NCBI GenBank assembly: GCA_944470555.2
Contig: OX104130.1
Coordinates: forward strand, 51,369,491-51,433,490
DNA from: Heterobilharzia americana
Taxonomy: Eukaryota > Platyhelminthes > Trematoda > Strigeidida > Schistosomatidae
Reading direction: 5' to 3'
DNA length: 64,000 nucleotides
A program made the translations under genes and the position numbers. The notes under the pieces were generated by a model. The model searched no databases. It was given only the letters and a program-made list of their open reading frames with translations, and had not been told where the DNA came from. Shown piece by piece: positions 1 through 12,400 of this stretch. Position 1 is the stretch's first letter; every line of letters begins with the position of its first letter.

Positions 1-370
1 AGCCGGTTAGCACTACTTAACAACGTGGTAATCTGTACTACTCTGTCAGAAATGGGTAAGCCGAACAACATTCACACTGCCTTCAAACTTACATGACCAT
101 TCTCATTAGCTACCCAAAGTTGAAGCTATTATTTCGAACACTCAGGGGTAGAAATTTTCAATCGTTTTTCAGCTCAAAACTAAAGCTGTAGCCGACAATC
201 TAGTGGCTTAACGCTGACAGCATGAGTGACATTTGCAAATTCAATGAGTTCTCTCCAGTTAGGACAACCAAATATAATTTATAATTCTGGCAAACCATTC
301 TCATTTATTACATTGTACATGTTTTCTTCTATGAATGACTGACTTCATTTTTTAAATATTCTTAACATAG
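1..370. other. Intronic sequence of the RabGAP gene
   Basis: AT-rich intron upstream of exon a. I see no exon, repeat or RNA gene in it. Confidence 0.6.
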
Positions 371-445
371 GAACGAGTTCAGATAGATGGTGAAGTTCTA
401 TATGCTCTTCTAAAGTCAATATATCCTCCTATATACAAGTTTTTG
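371..445 (+). CDS. RabGAP exon a (25 codons)
   Basis: Preceded by acceptor CATAG and followed by donor GTGAGT. It reads ERVQIDGEVLYALL then KSIYPPIYKFL in phase 0 at both ends. This matches the TBC1D10 segment that precedes the EWFMCAF motif. Confidence 0.85.
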
Positions 446-3400
446 GTGAGTTTCTTATTATCTTGACCTAATATCCTTTCAACTGTTGCTTTTATATCTA
501 ATAAAGTATTGGTTAATTATCAAGGTCGAATAGATAGTTATACGATCTACTAGAATTTCGGCAATAGTGTTTGAAATTTAAGCTAGTTCCATGAATCCCA
601 TAGTATTGATGGATGCTTTTGCGCTGATTTTGGTGTCTGTTCTGCTTTTTTAGCGTTGGCTAGTAAAATTTAAGAAATATTTACGATTATTCATTGAGTA
701 GATATTTTCAAACATTAAAATTCTTCCTGCCTATCAAATAACAGTCAATTAATGCGCCTTTAGCGCTTATTTACTAAAGTGAATATCTTACTTATTGAAA
801 TCTTGAATAGAGTCCATAGCTATGCAGGAGATCATCTAGTAATTAAAAGCGGGTTTAATTTAACCTTAATTTCAACTTCTTAGTACTATAAAACCACACA
901 TCCTACTAGATTCTGCAAAGTGAATTCTGGGGCCAAATCAACTTCCAGACGGCAAGTTCCTCTTTTTTTTTTCTTGTTTGAATTGCTTGGGATATTGGTG
1001 CACTTAAACACTACTGACGTATTCAACAACCCATTCAGTTTTCTTTAAAACCATGTCTTTTTCCAAATCACTTGCATCTATAGAAGTTATAAGCTGTATA
1101 TCTGGTACCGACAGTTTTATCGTCATCATATGGGGCCGTATATGAGCTGTCTTTATACTGAGGCTTTCGAGATACTGTCGCTTTTCTTAATATCCCAGAC
1201 AGTTAACTGTATCGTAGAGTGAATACCAAGATGAGAAATATCACGCATCTTAGAGAAGATTAATTGTCTCATTGGTAGAGGTACAAAGGGGCGTTGTTTG
1301 CCCTTAGGTGCATCACAACTGATGGACAAAAAGTCGTTTAGCTTAGCCTTTTGAAGACACACTGAATAATTTAGATTCCCTTCTGATTTTTTTAAACTTT
1401 CATCTGTCGCTTGAAACTTTTCCATCTCTGAAAAGGTTGGTATGGGCGCTTTCAAGACATCTATGTAGATACGATATAAAGTTTCAGCTACTTTATTTCT
1501 ATTGTTTTTTAACGTGCCTTTTGTTGGCAATGAATTATGAAATAAGTTTTAAATGTCGTATTTCCGGTTATGAATAATTCTCAAGCTTCGCATCAATTGC
1601 TTATGTTAAAGGCTTATGGTCTGTGAATACTGTAAAAACGTCATCTTCAAGCATATGTTTGAAATGTTTGGTAGCTAAGAAAACAGCTAATAATTCTCTA
1701 CTAAATGTATTCTATCGTGACTGTGTGGCATTAGTGCGTTCTGAGGAAGGACAACGGTTCATATTGACGGAGGCTATATTGTTGTTAGACTGCACTTACA
1801 GTAACATTTGAGGTTCTATGATGCATACTAATAGTGCATGTGATTCGTGATAACCGAGGAGAGTTTCATAACTAAGAACATACTTCAGTTTGTCAAGGCC
1901 CGCCTGGTTCATCTGGCATACTCCAGCTCGTTCTAGTAGTTGCTGAGATAATTAGTCACACTAGTTATAAAACCGATACAGTTGTATTTACTGGAAGAAT
2001 CTTCATAGCTTTCCAAAGGATTGTGGAACGGGATATTGTTTACTGATATCTACTTCCTGTGGGACCCATTTAGTACCATCATCATTTACCAAGGCGCATC
2101 CATCAAGTCCTCACTCTTTGACAAGTTATAAAACACAGACATATTTTCTGGTATTCGACACATATTTCTTGACCTGAAGGTCAACCGTGAGTTGTTTTGG
2201 TAATATCTATCTGTGAAGGAAGTATCAAGCATATTATCCTTAATCAAAGGTCTCTGATGAGACTCACGCAGCTGTGTTAAGGGCTTATGATAATTTTTTA
2301 TTCGCATTCACGACAACCAAGGGTGTCCATCAGGGATGTGCACTATCACCGTTCCCGTTCTATTGTGCTGTAGACGTGCTAATGAACAAAACCCTAAGTA
2401 GCTTCCATTTTACGGAGATTAGCTTATTTCCAGGAGAGAACCTGGTTCACTCTGAGTTCACAGAGGACATTATCCTATTACGAAAACTTGTGTACCCAAA
2501 CTTTGTGTTTTGGAAGATGACGTGGTTGACCACTAAGGACGAGCCCCAGATTAGCCAAACGAAAATGCAGATCGGTAGACTTGAAACAAGGTATAGAAAG
2601 AACTATGACACTGACTAACCCTATTTCAGAAAACTGACTACTAAAGTCTAGAGATATAGGAAACATGTTGGAAAATAATGCTATGAGGAAACATACAGTA
2701 ACGCTAAAGCATAAATGTCCACCATATAGCAACTGGAAATGTTATTTGTAGTAGGTTAATGAAGGTAACCCAACCGATAGCTGCCACCTTGGCTTTGTGG
2801 CGCGGCTTGCATATCACAATGACCCAACGAGCTGTCGTGGGGAAACACTTGTTCCCTCGAGGGTCTATCATACCAGAAAGGTCTGTTGGGTAGTAGTTAG
2901 AGAGAAAGCAACTACCATTATGGTGTAAACTGTTACACTATGATGGGGGTCTGAGGGAAAAGTTATGCTGCTGACTAGACGGAGGTGCGACAGAAGTAAG
3001 GTGTTTCTCTTAGATTACCATCAGTTCAGCACTGATGCCGCCTTCTGTAAGAAAAGGTGATTAGAAAAGATTGGCCTCAAAAATAACACACTCCCACCCC
3101 TACGCAGCGTGCCGATGCCTGGAACAACAATTCATAGTCGGAATTGAAAGCAAAAAGCCAAAATCTCAAACTTCCAGAAAGGTTATGTGTGGCCAGTTAC
3201 AAGCAGACGTCGTGTGGGCTCTGCAGTCACACAAATCTCTTTCAGATACCTTAAGAAGAAATAGCCCTCTACGTTGTGGGCAGCTGGGAAGTTTCAACCA
3301 CCCCCACGTTTCCAGTAGTACACAAGGACCAATCAAACATAACCTATCCTCCTCAACTCTGCTTCCTCCTTTACCTTCACCTTCTGATACCAATACTAAG

Positions 3401-6400
3401 TCTCTTACGCCTAATCTAACCTCTCGCTCTGCAACCACTGTCAACGATCAAAGCCATTTGAAACTAATTCCTAGTCTCCTAAGATACCACCCACCACCGA
3501 TTTCATGGAAGCACTTTCAACATCTGACCTCTATGCCAAATCAGATAGCAAGAGTCGCCCGCCAAAATTTCTAAAATCTGTGACCGTATCTGTGAGACAC
3601 GTATACAGGACCCGAGTGTGGTTACTAAATTGACCTGAGCTGGTCATAGTAGTGAATCATCAAAATTCACCCGGAGAGTATCCGGAGACCCAATGACCAG
3701 CTACTGTAGAGTCACCGGTGTATGCACAACACTGAGGTGTAGGGGAGAGAATGCGCTTCTCAACTGGACACCCGTTAACAACCGTCTATGTGCTGTTCGA
3801 CTGAATGGGTATGTAATGATTATGAAGGATTGTGAGACTAGGCGATACCTGTTCGTAACCTCTGCCTACGTCGCCACTGACTGTAGTTCGGATGATGCGA
3901 AGTACGAGTTCAATGCAAAGCTGTCAAGCTTGCTATATAACGCAAAACGTTCAGATGTAGTCAAAATGGCAAGTGACTTTAACACTGCAGTAAGGAATGT
4001 GAAGTGAACGAATCGGCTAGACATCTTTGAGGTATTTATGGAATCTCATTTCAACGAATCGACAACGGTGATTGTTGGAATTTTGTTCCGACAATCACTT
4101 GTTTCTAGCCAGCACTAAGTTTAAGCATAAGAAGAGACAGTATCCACCGACATGAAATCAACAGATTGAAATTGACAGATTGATGATATTGCGATAAGCC
4201 ATCGTTGGAGAGGATCGGTGGAGGACTGCGGCTGTTTCTGGTGTACCAGTTTGGACTGCGATCATGAGCTAGTACGGGCTGGTGTGTGTCTGTACCTTGC
4301 CGGCCGTAGGAAAGAGAAGGGAGTAGTGAGACCTATCTGTACTCGATTGGTTGGTAGATGAGGACGCCATGTACACATTTAGAGAGAAGTTGTGAGCAAT
4401 TATCTGAACATGACAGCTATGCTCATCCTGTGGAAACCTGGCATGATATTAAGTGTGCTGTAGAAACAATGGTAAAGACAGGTGGTAAGCTACACCCGAA
4501 TGTTATGAAATGTCATTGGATTTCTGCGACATCATTGGAACTGATTGGTGCGAGAAGACTGTTTCGAGTGAGCTCTGACTGCAATGAGATGCGAAAGCAA
4601 GCTGGGTGTAAGTTGACTTAGAGTCTTCGCTGTCGATCACGAGCAGTGGTGGGTGACGAAATCGAGAGAGTAGGATAAGGCATCATCTGCGGGTAACACT
4701 CGGTAGCTATTCAAGGTTATTAGGAATACTGGTAACAAGATTTTGAGTGAAATCATCACCGACGCCCAACTGGAAGTTGAGAAAACCAGACTGGTTTCAG
4801 ACAACTAGACTAGAGTGCATTGATCATATTTTTATCCAATAGTGTGTCCTGGAAAATAGGTATACACACCAGCCAGTGGCTATGACTTGCCATATTTCTT
4901 GACCTGAAGGCAGCATTTGACACTGTCGATTGTAAGGTTTTTTGGCAGTGTTTGACTATGAAGGAAGTACCGAACAAGTATGTAATGCTCATCAAACCTC
5001 TCTGCTCGAACTCACACAGCCGTGTGTGAAGTCTTATGGAGAATTGTCATGAGAATTGAGGACAATCATTAGTGTCTGTCGGGGATGTCCACTGTCACCT
5101 GTGTCACCCAGCTTCAGACTTCACAGCGATTTACCTGCTCCCTGGAGGTCATCGGCTGACTTGTAGAATGCAGACGATATTGTCCTGCTGGGTGAAGTTG
5201 CCGACAAAATAGAGGGTCTTGTGAAGGGGTTAAGCAGAAATCTGGGTGTGTTTAGCATGGGCTTCGGTTTCACCTGTCAAATGTGAGATGATGCTCCAGG
5301 AGTGGTCTGCTGCAATTGCTCCCAGTTTAACGATAGATAGGGAGTGATGTGTTGTAATGTGTCGACCACTTCACCTCCTTGGGGAGTTGCATCAATCCGA
5401 TCGTGGTGGTTGCTGACGAAATCTCAGCTCGTATGCAGAAATGGCGTTAGGGAATGAGCAACTTGCGTTATCTGTGGCGCCGGCTGTCGAGATGTCTGAT
5501 TGTCTATGAGAGGACGAGTATACTGCACTGCACTCCGTTCTACGTGTTATACGACTGTGAGATATGGCTGTTTGAAGTAGGAGACATGAAGCGATAACGG
5601 AGTTTTGATTGCAGGTATCTTAGAGTCCTCGCGTCGATCACGAGCAGTGGTGGGTGACGAAAACGAGGGAGATGGAGAAGGCATCAGCGTTTGGTAACAC
5701 TCGGGAACTATTTAAGCTTCTCACGGATACCAACAAGAAGAAGACGATTGTAAGCATAAACCTTCACCTGAAAGGATATGACACGGATAATCCTCCCAGC
5801 GTAGACGGGCTAGAATGTTGGGCAGAACTCTTTGAAGTGCTGTTAAACTTTCCTTTAGCAACACTTCAGCTGCCCAACATCCAGCCTGAATCTGAATAGG
5901 ATGCAGATGTCATTCTTGTGACTCTTTTCGAAGTTGAGAAGGCTGTTTCGAACCTGAAACGATGCAGACCAGTAGGAACTGACAGTTTGTAACTCGAAGT
6001 TTTCAAGAACGGAGGCAAGAAATTCCTAACTAGGTTGGCAAACATACTACGTATTGTATGGGAATCAAAGATAGTCCCATCCGACCGGTGTACTTCTCTG
6101 ATCATCCCAATCTATAAGAAGGGAGAGAAATCTTCTTGTGACAAGCAAGTTTTGAAATAGTTTGACTAATGTTGTGCCGAAGATCCATGGGTCCATAGTT
6201 ATCCGACGCCTAAAACCAGACAGGTTTCAGACATATCTGGACGAGATTGCATTGATCATATTTTGCCCTCCGATAGATTTTGGATTACAGACATACTTAC
6301 CGGCCAGTGGCCGTCGCTTGCTAACTTGTTAGCGTGAAGGCGACATTTGACATTGTCAACTGTGAAGTGTTCTGGCAGTGTCTAACTGTAAAAAGAGTAC

Positions 6401-9400
6401 CGAACAAGTGTATAACGCTAACCAAAACTCTGCTCGAAATCATACAGACGTGTCAGGGCTCATGGAGAGTTGTCATATGATTTGACAGCAACTAGTGGTA
6501 TCTACCCGTTGTCACTGTTCTTATTTACCCACCTTATAGACGCACTAATTGCCATAACCTTAGACACGTCCGGCTTAACAGGGATTGACCTACTCCTTTG
6601 AAGTCATGTGGTTGGCTTGCAGAATTCAGACGATATTGCCCTCCTTGAAGAAGACGCTGACAAAAAACAGGTAGGCTCTTGTGAAGGCGTTGGGCATGCG
6701 TCTTGGTTTCACCTGTCAAATGTAAGATGATACTCTAGGAGTGGTCTGCTCCAAGTACTTCCAGTTTAATGATAGGGAGTGAAGTAGTTGAATGTATCGA
6801 CCACTTCACTTATTTAGAGAGTTGTATCAGCCTGAACGTGGTGGCTGCTGACGAAATCTCAGCTCGGATACAGAAGGTCTATTTGTCATTAGCTAAATTG
6901 CATCACTTGTAGAGCCGAGTGGCGAATTATCCGACTAACTATCAGAGGATGAGTTTGTTACATTGTAATCCATTCTGTCCTGGTGTACTGCTGAGACGTG
7001 GTCGTTAAACGTAGGAGACATGAAGCGATTAGAGGATTACAAGTGATTACAAGTGTTTTCGTAGCATTGCTTGCGTTTGGTGGAATCATCTTGTGAAGAA
7101 TCTCAAGGTCAGGCGAAGAGGAGTAGGCAAAGAGAGCGAGTCGATTGATGAGGTTGTGAACCTTCATCAAATGAGATGGCTCAGACATCTACTGCACATG
7201 TTGAATCACCGCCTATGTCGACATGCTATGGTAGGGGAAGTTGTATTAGGTTGGAAGGGGGTGAGGGTGGCGATTCCGAAACGTAGCGCCAATCGATGAA
7301 TACCCTGAGTGTTGGCCTGAGTCGTGTGTGGAGATGTAGACTGCCTGGTTGGGGTCACCGGGACCATAGGAATCAGTGATTGAGAACTCTAGGTGACGTG
7401 GCTGAAAACCGGTCACAATCGCTCAGATGTATTCACTCCTTGATATCTTTTGAAGCTTGAATATTCGCACTTGTAGTTATCTTCAAATTGTTTATTCTCT
7501 CACATAGCTTTTTCTACTTTGATATCACTTTTCCTATCCACTTGTTGTTTGTACGCTACTGTGGAGTGTGGCAGATTGAAGGGATATCCTTTTATGTGAG
7601 ATTCTACGTTGATTCTGCCTGTCTGTCTTTCTGTGTGAAAGTAACATCTTGAGAATCCTGAATAACCATCCTGAAATTGTTTCACGATGGTGACGCTATT
7701 TTTTTGACCCAATGATTCTGTTAAATGTCGCGAAATACTGTCGCTTTTCCGAATATCCCAAGTACTCCTTATCAGATACTTTGGAAAGAGAAAGTAATGA
7801 GAAGCGTAATTTGGAAATTGTATCGGCTATAGAACAGAAAGCTTATCATCAACAGAGAAGATATCGAACGTCCAATTTTAATGTAGTTAAAAAAGTATCA
7901 AAATGTGATGTTAGTGGGGCGTATTCATTCGCACGATATCTTCATCTCAATCGTGATATCGAACCTCAGTATTGATTATTTTCCTCTTGACTCCTTATCA
8001 AGACTTCTCACCACCTTTTACTACTTTCTTCCTTATTTTTCTGTTTTTCATCTCAATGCCGTTGACCTTGGTCTGTTGATACTAAGTGTGACTCTCTCAG
8101 GTCATACTTTTATACCGATTGACTGATTAGCCGGTTATCTGAGTATTCCCGAATTCGACCAAATATTTGCTGTTGCTTCTCTGATATTATGTATCGTTCA
8201 TATAATGATGCTGTTATCTGTTCTCAGTTTTTAACAAAAATACATCAGTTTTTTCGAATTTGTTGCCGTAATTTTGATAACTAGAATCTTCTTGGGTGAT
8301 GGTTTCATTTCTTCATATACTTATTTACAACATGTCGTAATATCCATCATAATTATGTGGGTTTATTTTATCAACGCTTAGACAGAATTTCTTAATTCGC
8401 TGTAGGATAGACGCCACGTATTATGACGGGGATGATTGTAGGGGAATTTAGCTTGAAAATATAATTTGTACATTCACTAAACCACTGAAATAGAACATCC
8501 TAGATCTTCGACGCTTCATTTCATTGTAAGCTACTTTCTTCTTCGAGAATTTCCTCGATTTCCTCGTAACTCACCTTTCTGTTGTTTCAATCATGTATTT
8601 CTTTGGACGATCAGTTCGTAATGTAACGGAATCGTCCAAATTTGCTTTAACTTTGTGCATACCCGGTTGTAGAATTACTGCTGTCTTATTTGTAACGAGC
8701 TTTCTGATAGATGTCTGGTGATCTGTGGATAAAACTTTTGAAATCTGAACGTATTCAGATGGTGTTACTAATTGATAACATCAATAAATCGACCTTACCT
8801 CTCCATTAGTTTCAGTTAAGATATTTGATAATATAATCTCTCAAACTGAGTTTCCTTGTTCATTTTACTGGTGAATTTTTGGCGTATAGTAAAACTAAAT
8901 CTAAACAGAAGCGTTTCTGCTACAATTTGTATCAACTTTAAACGTTAAGCATTTCATATAAATTTTTCACGATTCTCGGGAATCTGTCACTGAGTTTCCA
9001 GTTAGATTCAGCATACTTTATGGACCTCATGAGGGGAGTTGACAAACTTCATTCTAAAAACTGTATGCATTTTCTGGATAACTTTGTCAAAACTTAGTTC
9101 TTCTATCCTCAGTGGTTTATATGCTTTTATTGTTAGTTGTAAAAAGCTTTCAGCTTCAAGTACTAATTTTTTTTATTTTTTCGCATAATGTTAAACTATT
9201 ACACGAATATTCTTCATTGGTAGGTACAAGTACTGTATGACTTGCATTTGCATCTTTTAGTACATGTTCTTATTTTTTCATTCATTGTCTAGCGAAAATA
9301 TTCAGTGGAACCGAATCTTGTTGTCTTGGAATGGTTCATGTGCGCCTATACTCGAACTTTACCTTGGGCAGCTGTACTGCGAATTTGGGATATGTTTTTT

Positions 9401-12400
9401 TGTGATGGTATGTTAATGCTTCAGTGTACTTTTAAAACATTGAATTGCTGCTTTTTTTACCAGTGTTAGTTAGTTTATCTGGAACAGATTGGACGGTATC
9501 ATCAATCACTTCCCAATTTTTATTTATACAAGAATGAAAAGAACCCCCGATGAAGCTTACAATAGACTTACTAACAGAATTCAACTCAATAATAGAGAGT
9601 GAAGTGGTTGAGTGTGTTGACCACTTCACTTACCTGGGAAGTAGGATCAACCCCGGTGGGTTAGTTGCCGATGAGATTTCAGCATGGATACAAAAGGCTC
9701 GATTGACTTTTGCCAATTTGCGCCACCTATGGCGCCGTCGTGATATCCGTTTGTCTATTAAGGGTCGCGTGTACTGCACAGCAGTCCGCTCTGTTCTACT
9801 GTATGGCTGTGAAACATGGCCATTGAAGGTGGAAGACATGAGAAGGCTTCAGGTGTTTGACCACCGTTGCCTTCGTAATATAGGCCGTATTCCGTGGTGT
9901 CACCACATGAGTAATGCAGAAGTTAGGTGTAGAGTTTTGGGGAGAAGAGGTAAGTCAGTGAACCTTCATCGACTGAGATGGTTGGGACACGTACTACGTA
10001 TGCCTAGTCACCGATTGCCTCGTCACACAATGTTGGCTGAGGTGGGTCCAGGCTGGAAAAAGGCCGAGGTGGCCAGACTGAAACATGGCAGCAATGCATG
10101 AAGTATCTGACTGTTGGTTTAAGCCATGTGCGGCGATGCAGACTGGGTGGTTGGGGTCCGTGGGACAAGAGGAACCAGTGGTTGGAGACCCTAGGTGATA
10201 TGGCTCAGAACCGAAGTCAGTGGCACAGATGTATACACACATTATCCTTATCTTAACACCATACCGATTCTCACCATTTCGTCATTCTTCCTTTGCTTCT
10301 CGTACTTTATATTTCTTTTGACTGCATTCACTTATCTTCATCCTTTACCTCACTACCTTTTTACTTGATGTGCTGATATGAGGTGTGGCAACTCGGACCG
10401 TTACGCAGTAATGCCTGGTCCTATGTTGATAATGATGATGATGAGTTGTTATAAAATACACCTTGTTTTTTTTTCTTATAGGAATTCGTGTAGGTTAGTA
10501 TTTGGAAGTATGGAGAAATAAATTCGTTTCGTTAGATTACTTTAAAAGTTTTGGCTATCAACTATATTCTTCTATTATACATATGAATTTACTTCTCTTG
10601 ACGGACATTGTTAGATAATTCGATCAATAGGTGTAACCCTAAGAAAATGCTTCGAGAGTGTTTTTTAAACTAGTGTCACAAAAGCTTCACTGGCTAATCT
10701 GCTGATATCGGCTAACGTAGTAGTATATCAATAATCATTGTTTAACTGATCATATATAGAGATTTGAAACCCGAAAAAGAGGTTAATTGTAGGTAGTATT
10801 AGCCGAATGTATTGGAGGTGATCATTTAGACTTGCAATTTGTGGCAACAGACTGCCACAAAATTTATAGATTAGTTCGAACAAGCGAGTATTGTAACTTG
10901 ACCAACTTCATAGGCTAGTGAAGGATATATTTATGGGTTGTTTGACTGCCTCTACTCCTCAAAAATACACATTTTACGAAGAAATCTGAATTCTTTTGCG
11001 ATCCAATCCTTATTACACGAATCTTTCATTTAAAATTTATCGCTGTTAATATTAGAATATTTTATAGCTTGTCAACGCGTTTAATCTATATTTATATCCT
11101 ATAATCACTGGGTTAGTCGCACTTTATGGGACGTTATTGATTTCTGTATGCATGTTCATGGTTGTGTTTCACATAGAAAAATTGTTTAGAATAATTTCCA
11201 TAGGTTATCTGTTTTTGGGACAATAATAATGTCTATTGGAGATAACCACTGTTAATCTCTAGGTCTTATGCGTTACAGTTTTCTTTGGAATGGAATCACA
11301 AAGTTTTATCACTGAGTCAAGTAAATCCAACCGAAGTGCAGTGATGACCAGATCTAACCTTATAATTATGGTATAAACTTAGTTTCGAAGAAAAAATTAG
11401 ACTGGAAGATAATAGTATGTGAAGTTTGGCTAGGATAAAGAATAAAAGAAGTGAGATTGAATTCGATTACTGAAATGGAAAATGTGATTATTGGTCTGTT
11501 CTCTTAAACTCGAACGATCAGAGGGGTCTATGCCCAACTTACAAAATCAACTATTACCACAGTTTAAATAAGTTTTCATAACCTTCAATACTTCTGCGTT
11601 CTCAGCTTCGCTAGAACTTGCCGTGTTAACATCTAATTTGAAATGCTGCTTAAAAGTCAATAAATTATAGAGTATTTGAATTATTCCCACCATTTAATTT
11701 ACGAATTTATTTTTAATTAATTCATTTCGATGATGATCTAGCGAGACAATATCGTTTCTGATCATCAGTCTCCCTTCAGTGTGAACAGCTGTTGACCAAC
11801 ACCTATCATCATAAAGTTCTACGCCACCGCTCTCACTACGTTGTCTTTTTATTATCTTGAGAGATTTTAAGGTATTTGGTGGTGGTAATTGCTCTGTTCA
11901 AATTACTGGGTCCCCTTAGTGTCTGGCTTTTTAGGGCCTCTCAAATTGATGTTAATCATGGACTGACATCAGTTGGAGAAACATTAGAAACCTAAGAGCA
12001 CTGAACAGCTGTTTCGCCCTAGTATGGAACCCCTGAGCAGTGCATACCCACGACCCCGCCAAAGATCGAACCCAGGACCCTCAGATTCCGCGTCCACCAC
12101 GTTATCATTGAGCCTCTGGGTCGGAACCCAATAGTTCACACTTTATTACTTCTGTTAGTTCACGATATAGCGCGACCATCATCCAATGTCATCGTTGAGT
12201 ATTTGTTCTCACCTCCACTCGGTCTGCCCACCGGTCACGACTTCTTATTGGAACTTTAGGAAACACTTCACCCCGCAAACCCCTAAAACTAAATTATGAG
12301 AACATGTTTAGAAAAATCTAAGATAGACCCTTTTTCTGTCATTTCGATTTGTTTTCTTCGACACATACTTGTTAATTCATGCACACAAATAGAGTTAAAT

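Noticed and set aside
1623..1811. 62-codon + strand frame
   Set aside because: Opposite strand of the Gypsy RNase H relic, which gives a clear signature on the - strand.
3071..3574. 167-codon + strand frame as a gene
   Set aside because: It lies in the 5' region of an RTE copy and the same DNA recurs at 23.7 kb with a different frame, so it is repeat sequence with no domain.
7712..7975. 87-codon + strand frame
   Set aside because: No motif and no splice or promoter context. A short resemblance to 1175-1200 is too small to use.
10481..10510. TTTCTTATAG followed by GAATTCGTGTAGG as the next RabGAP exon (would read GIRV)
   Set aside because: A stop follows after five codons. The exon at 14992 gives the full expected continuation KIILFKVAIILL in the same phase.
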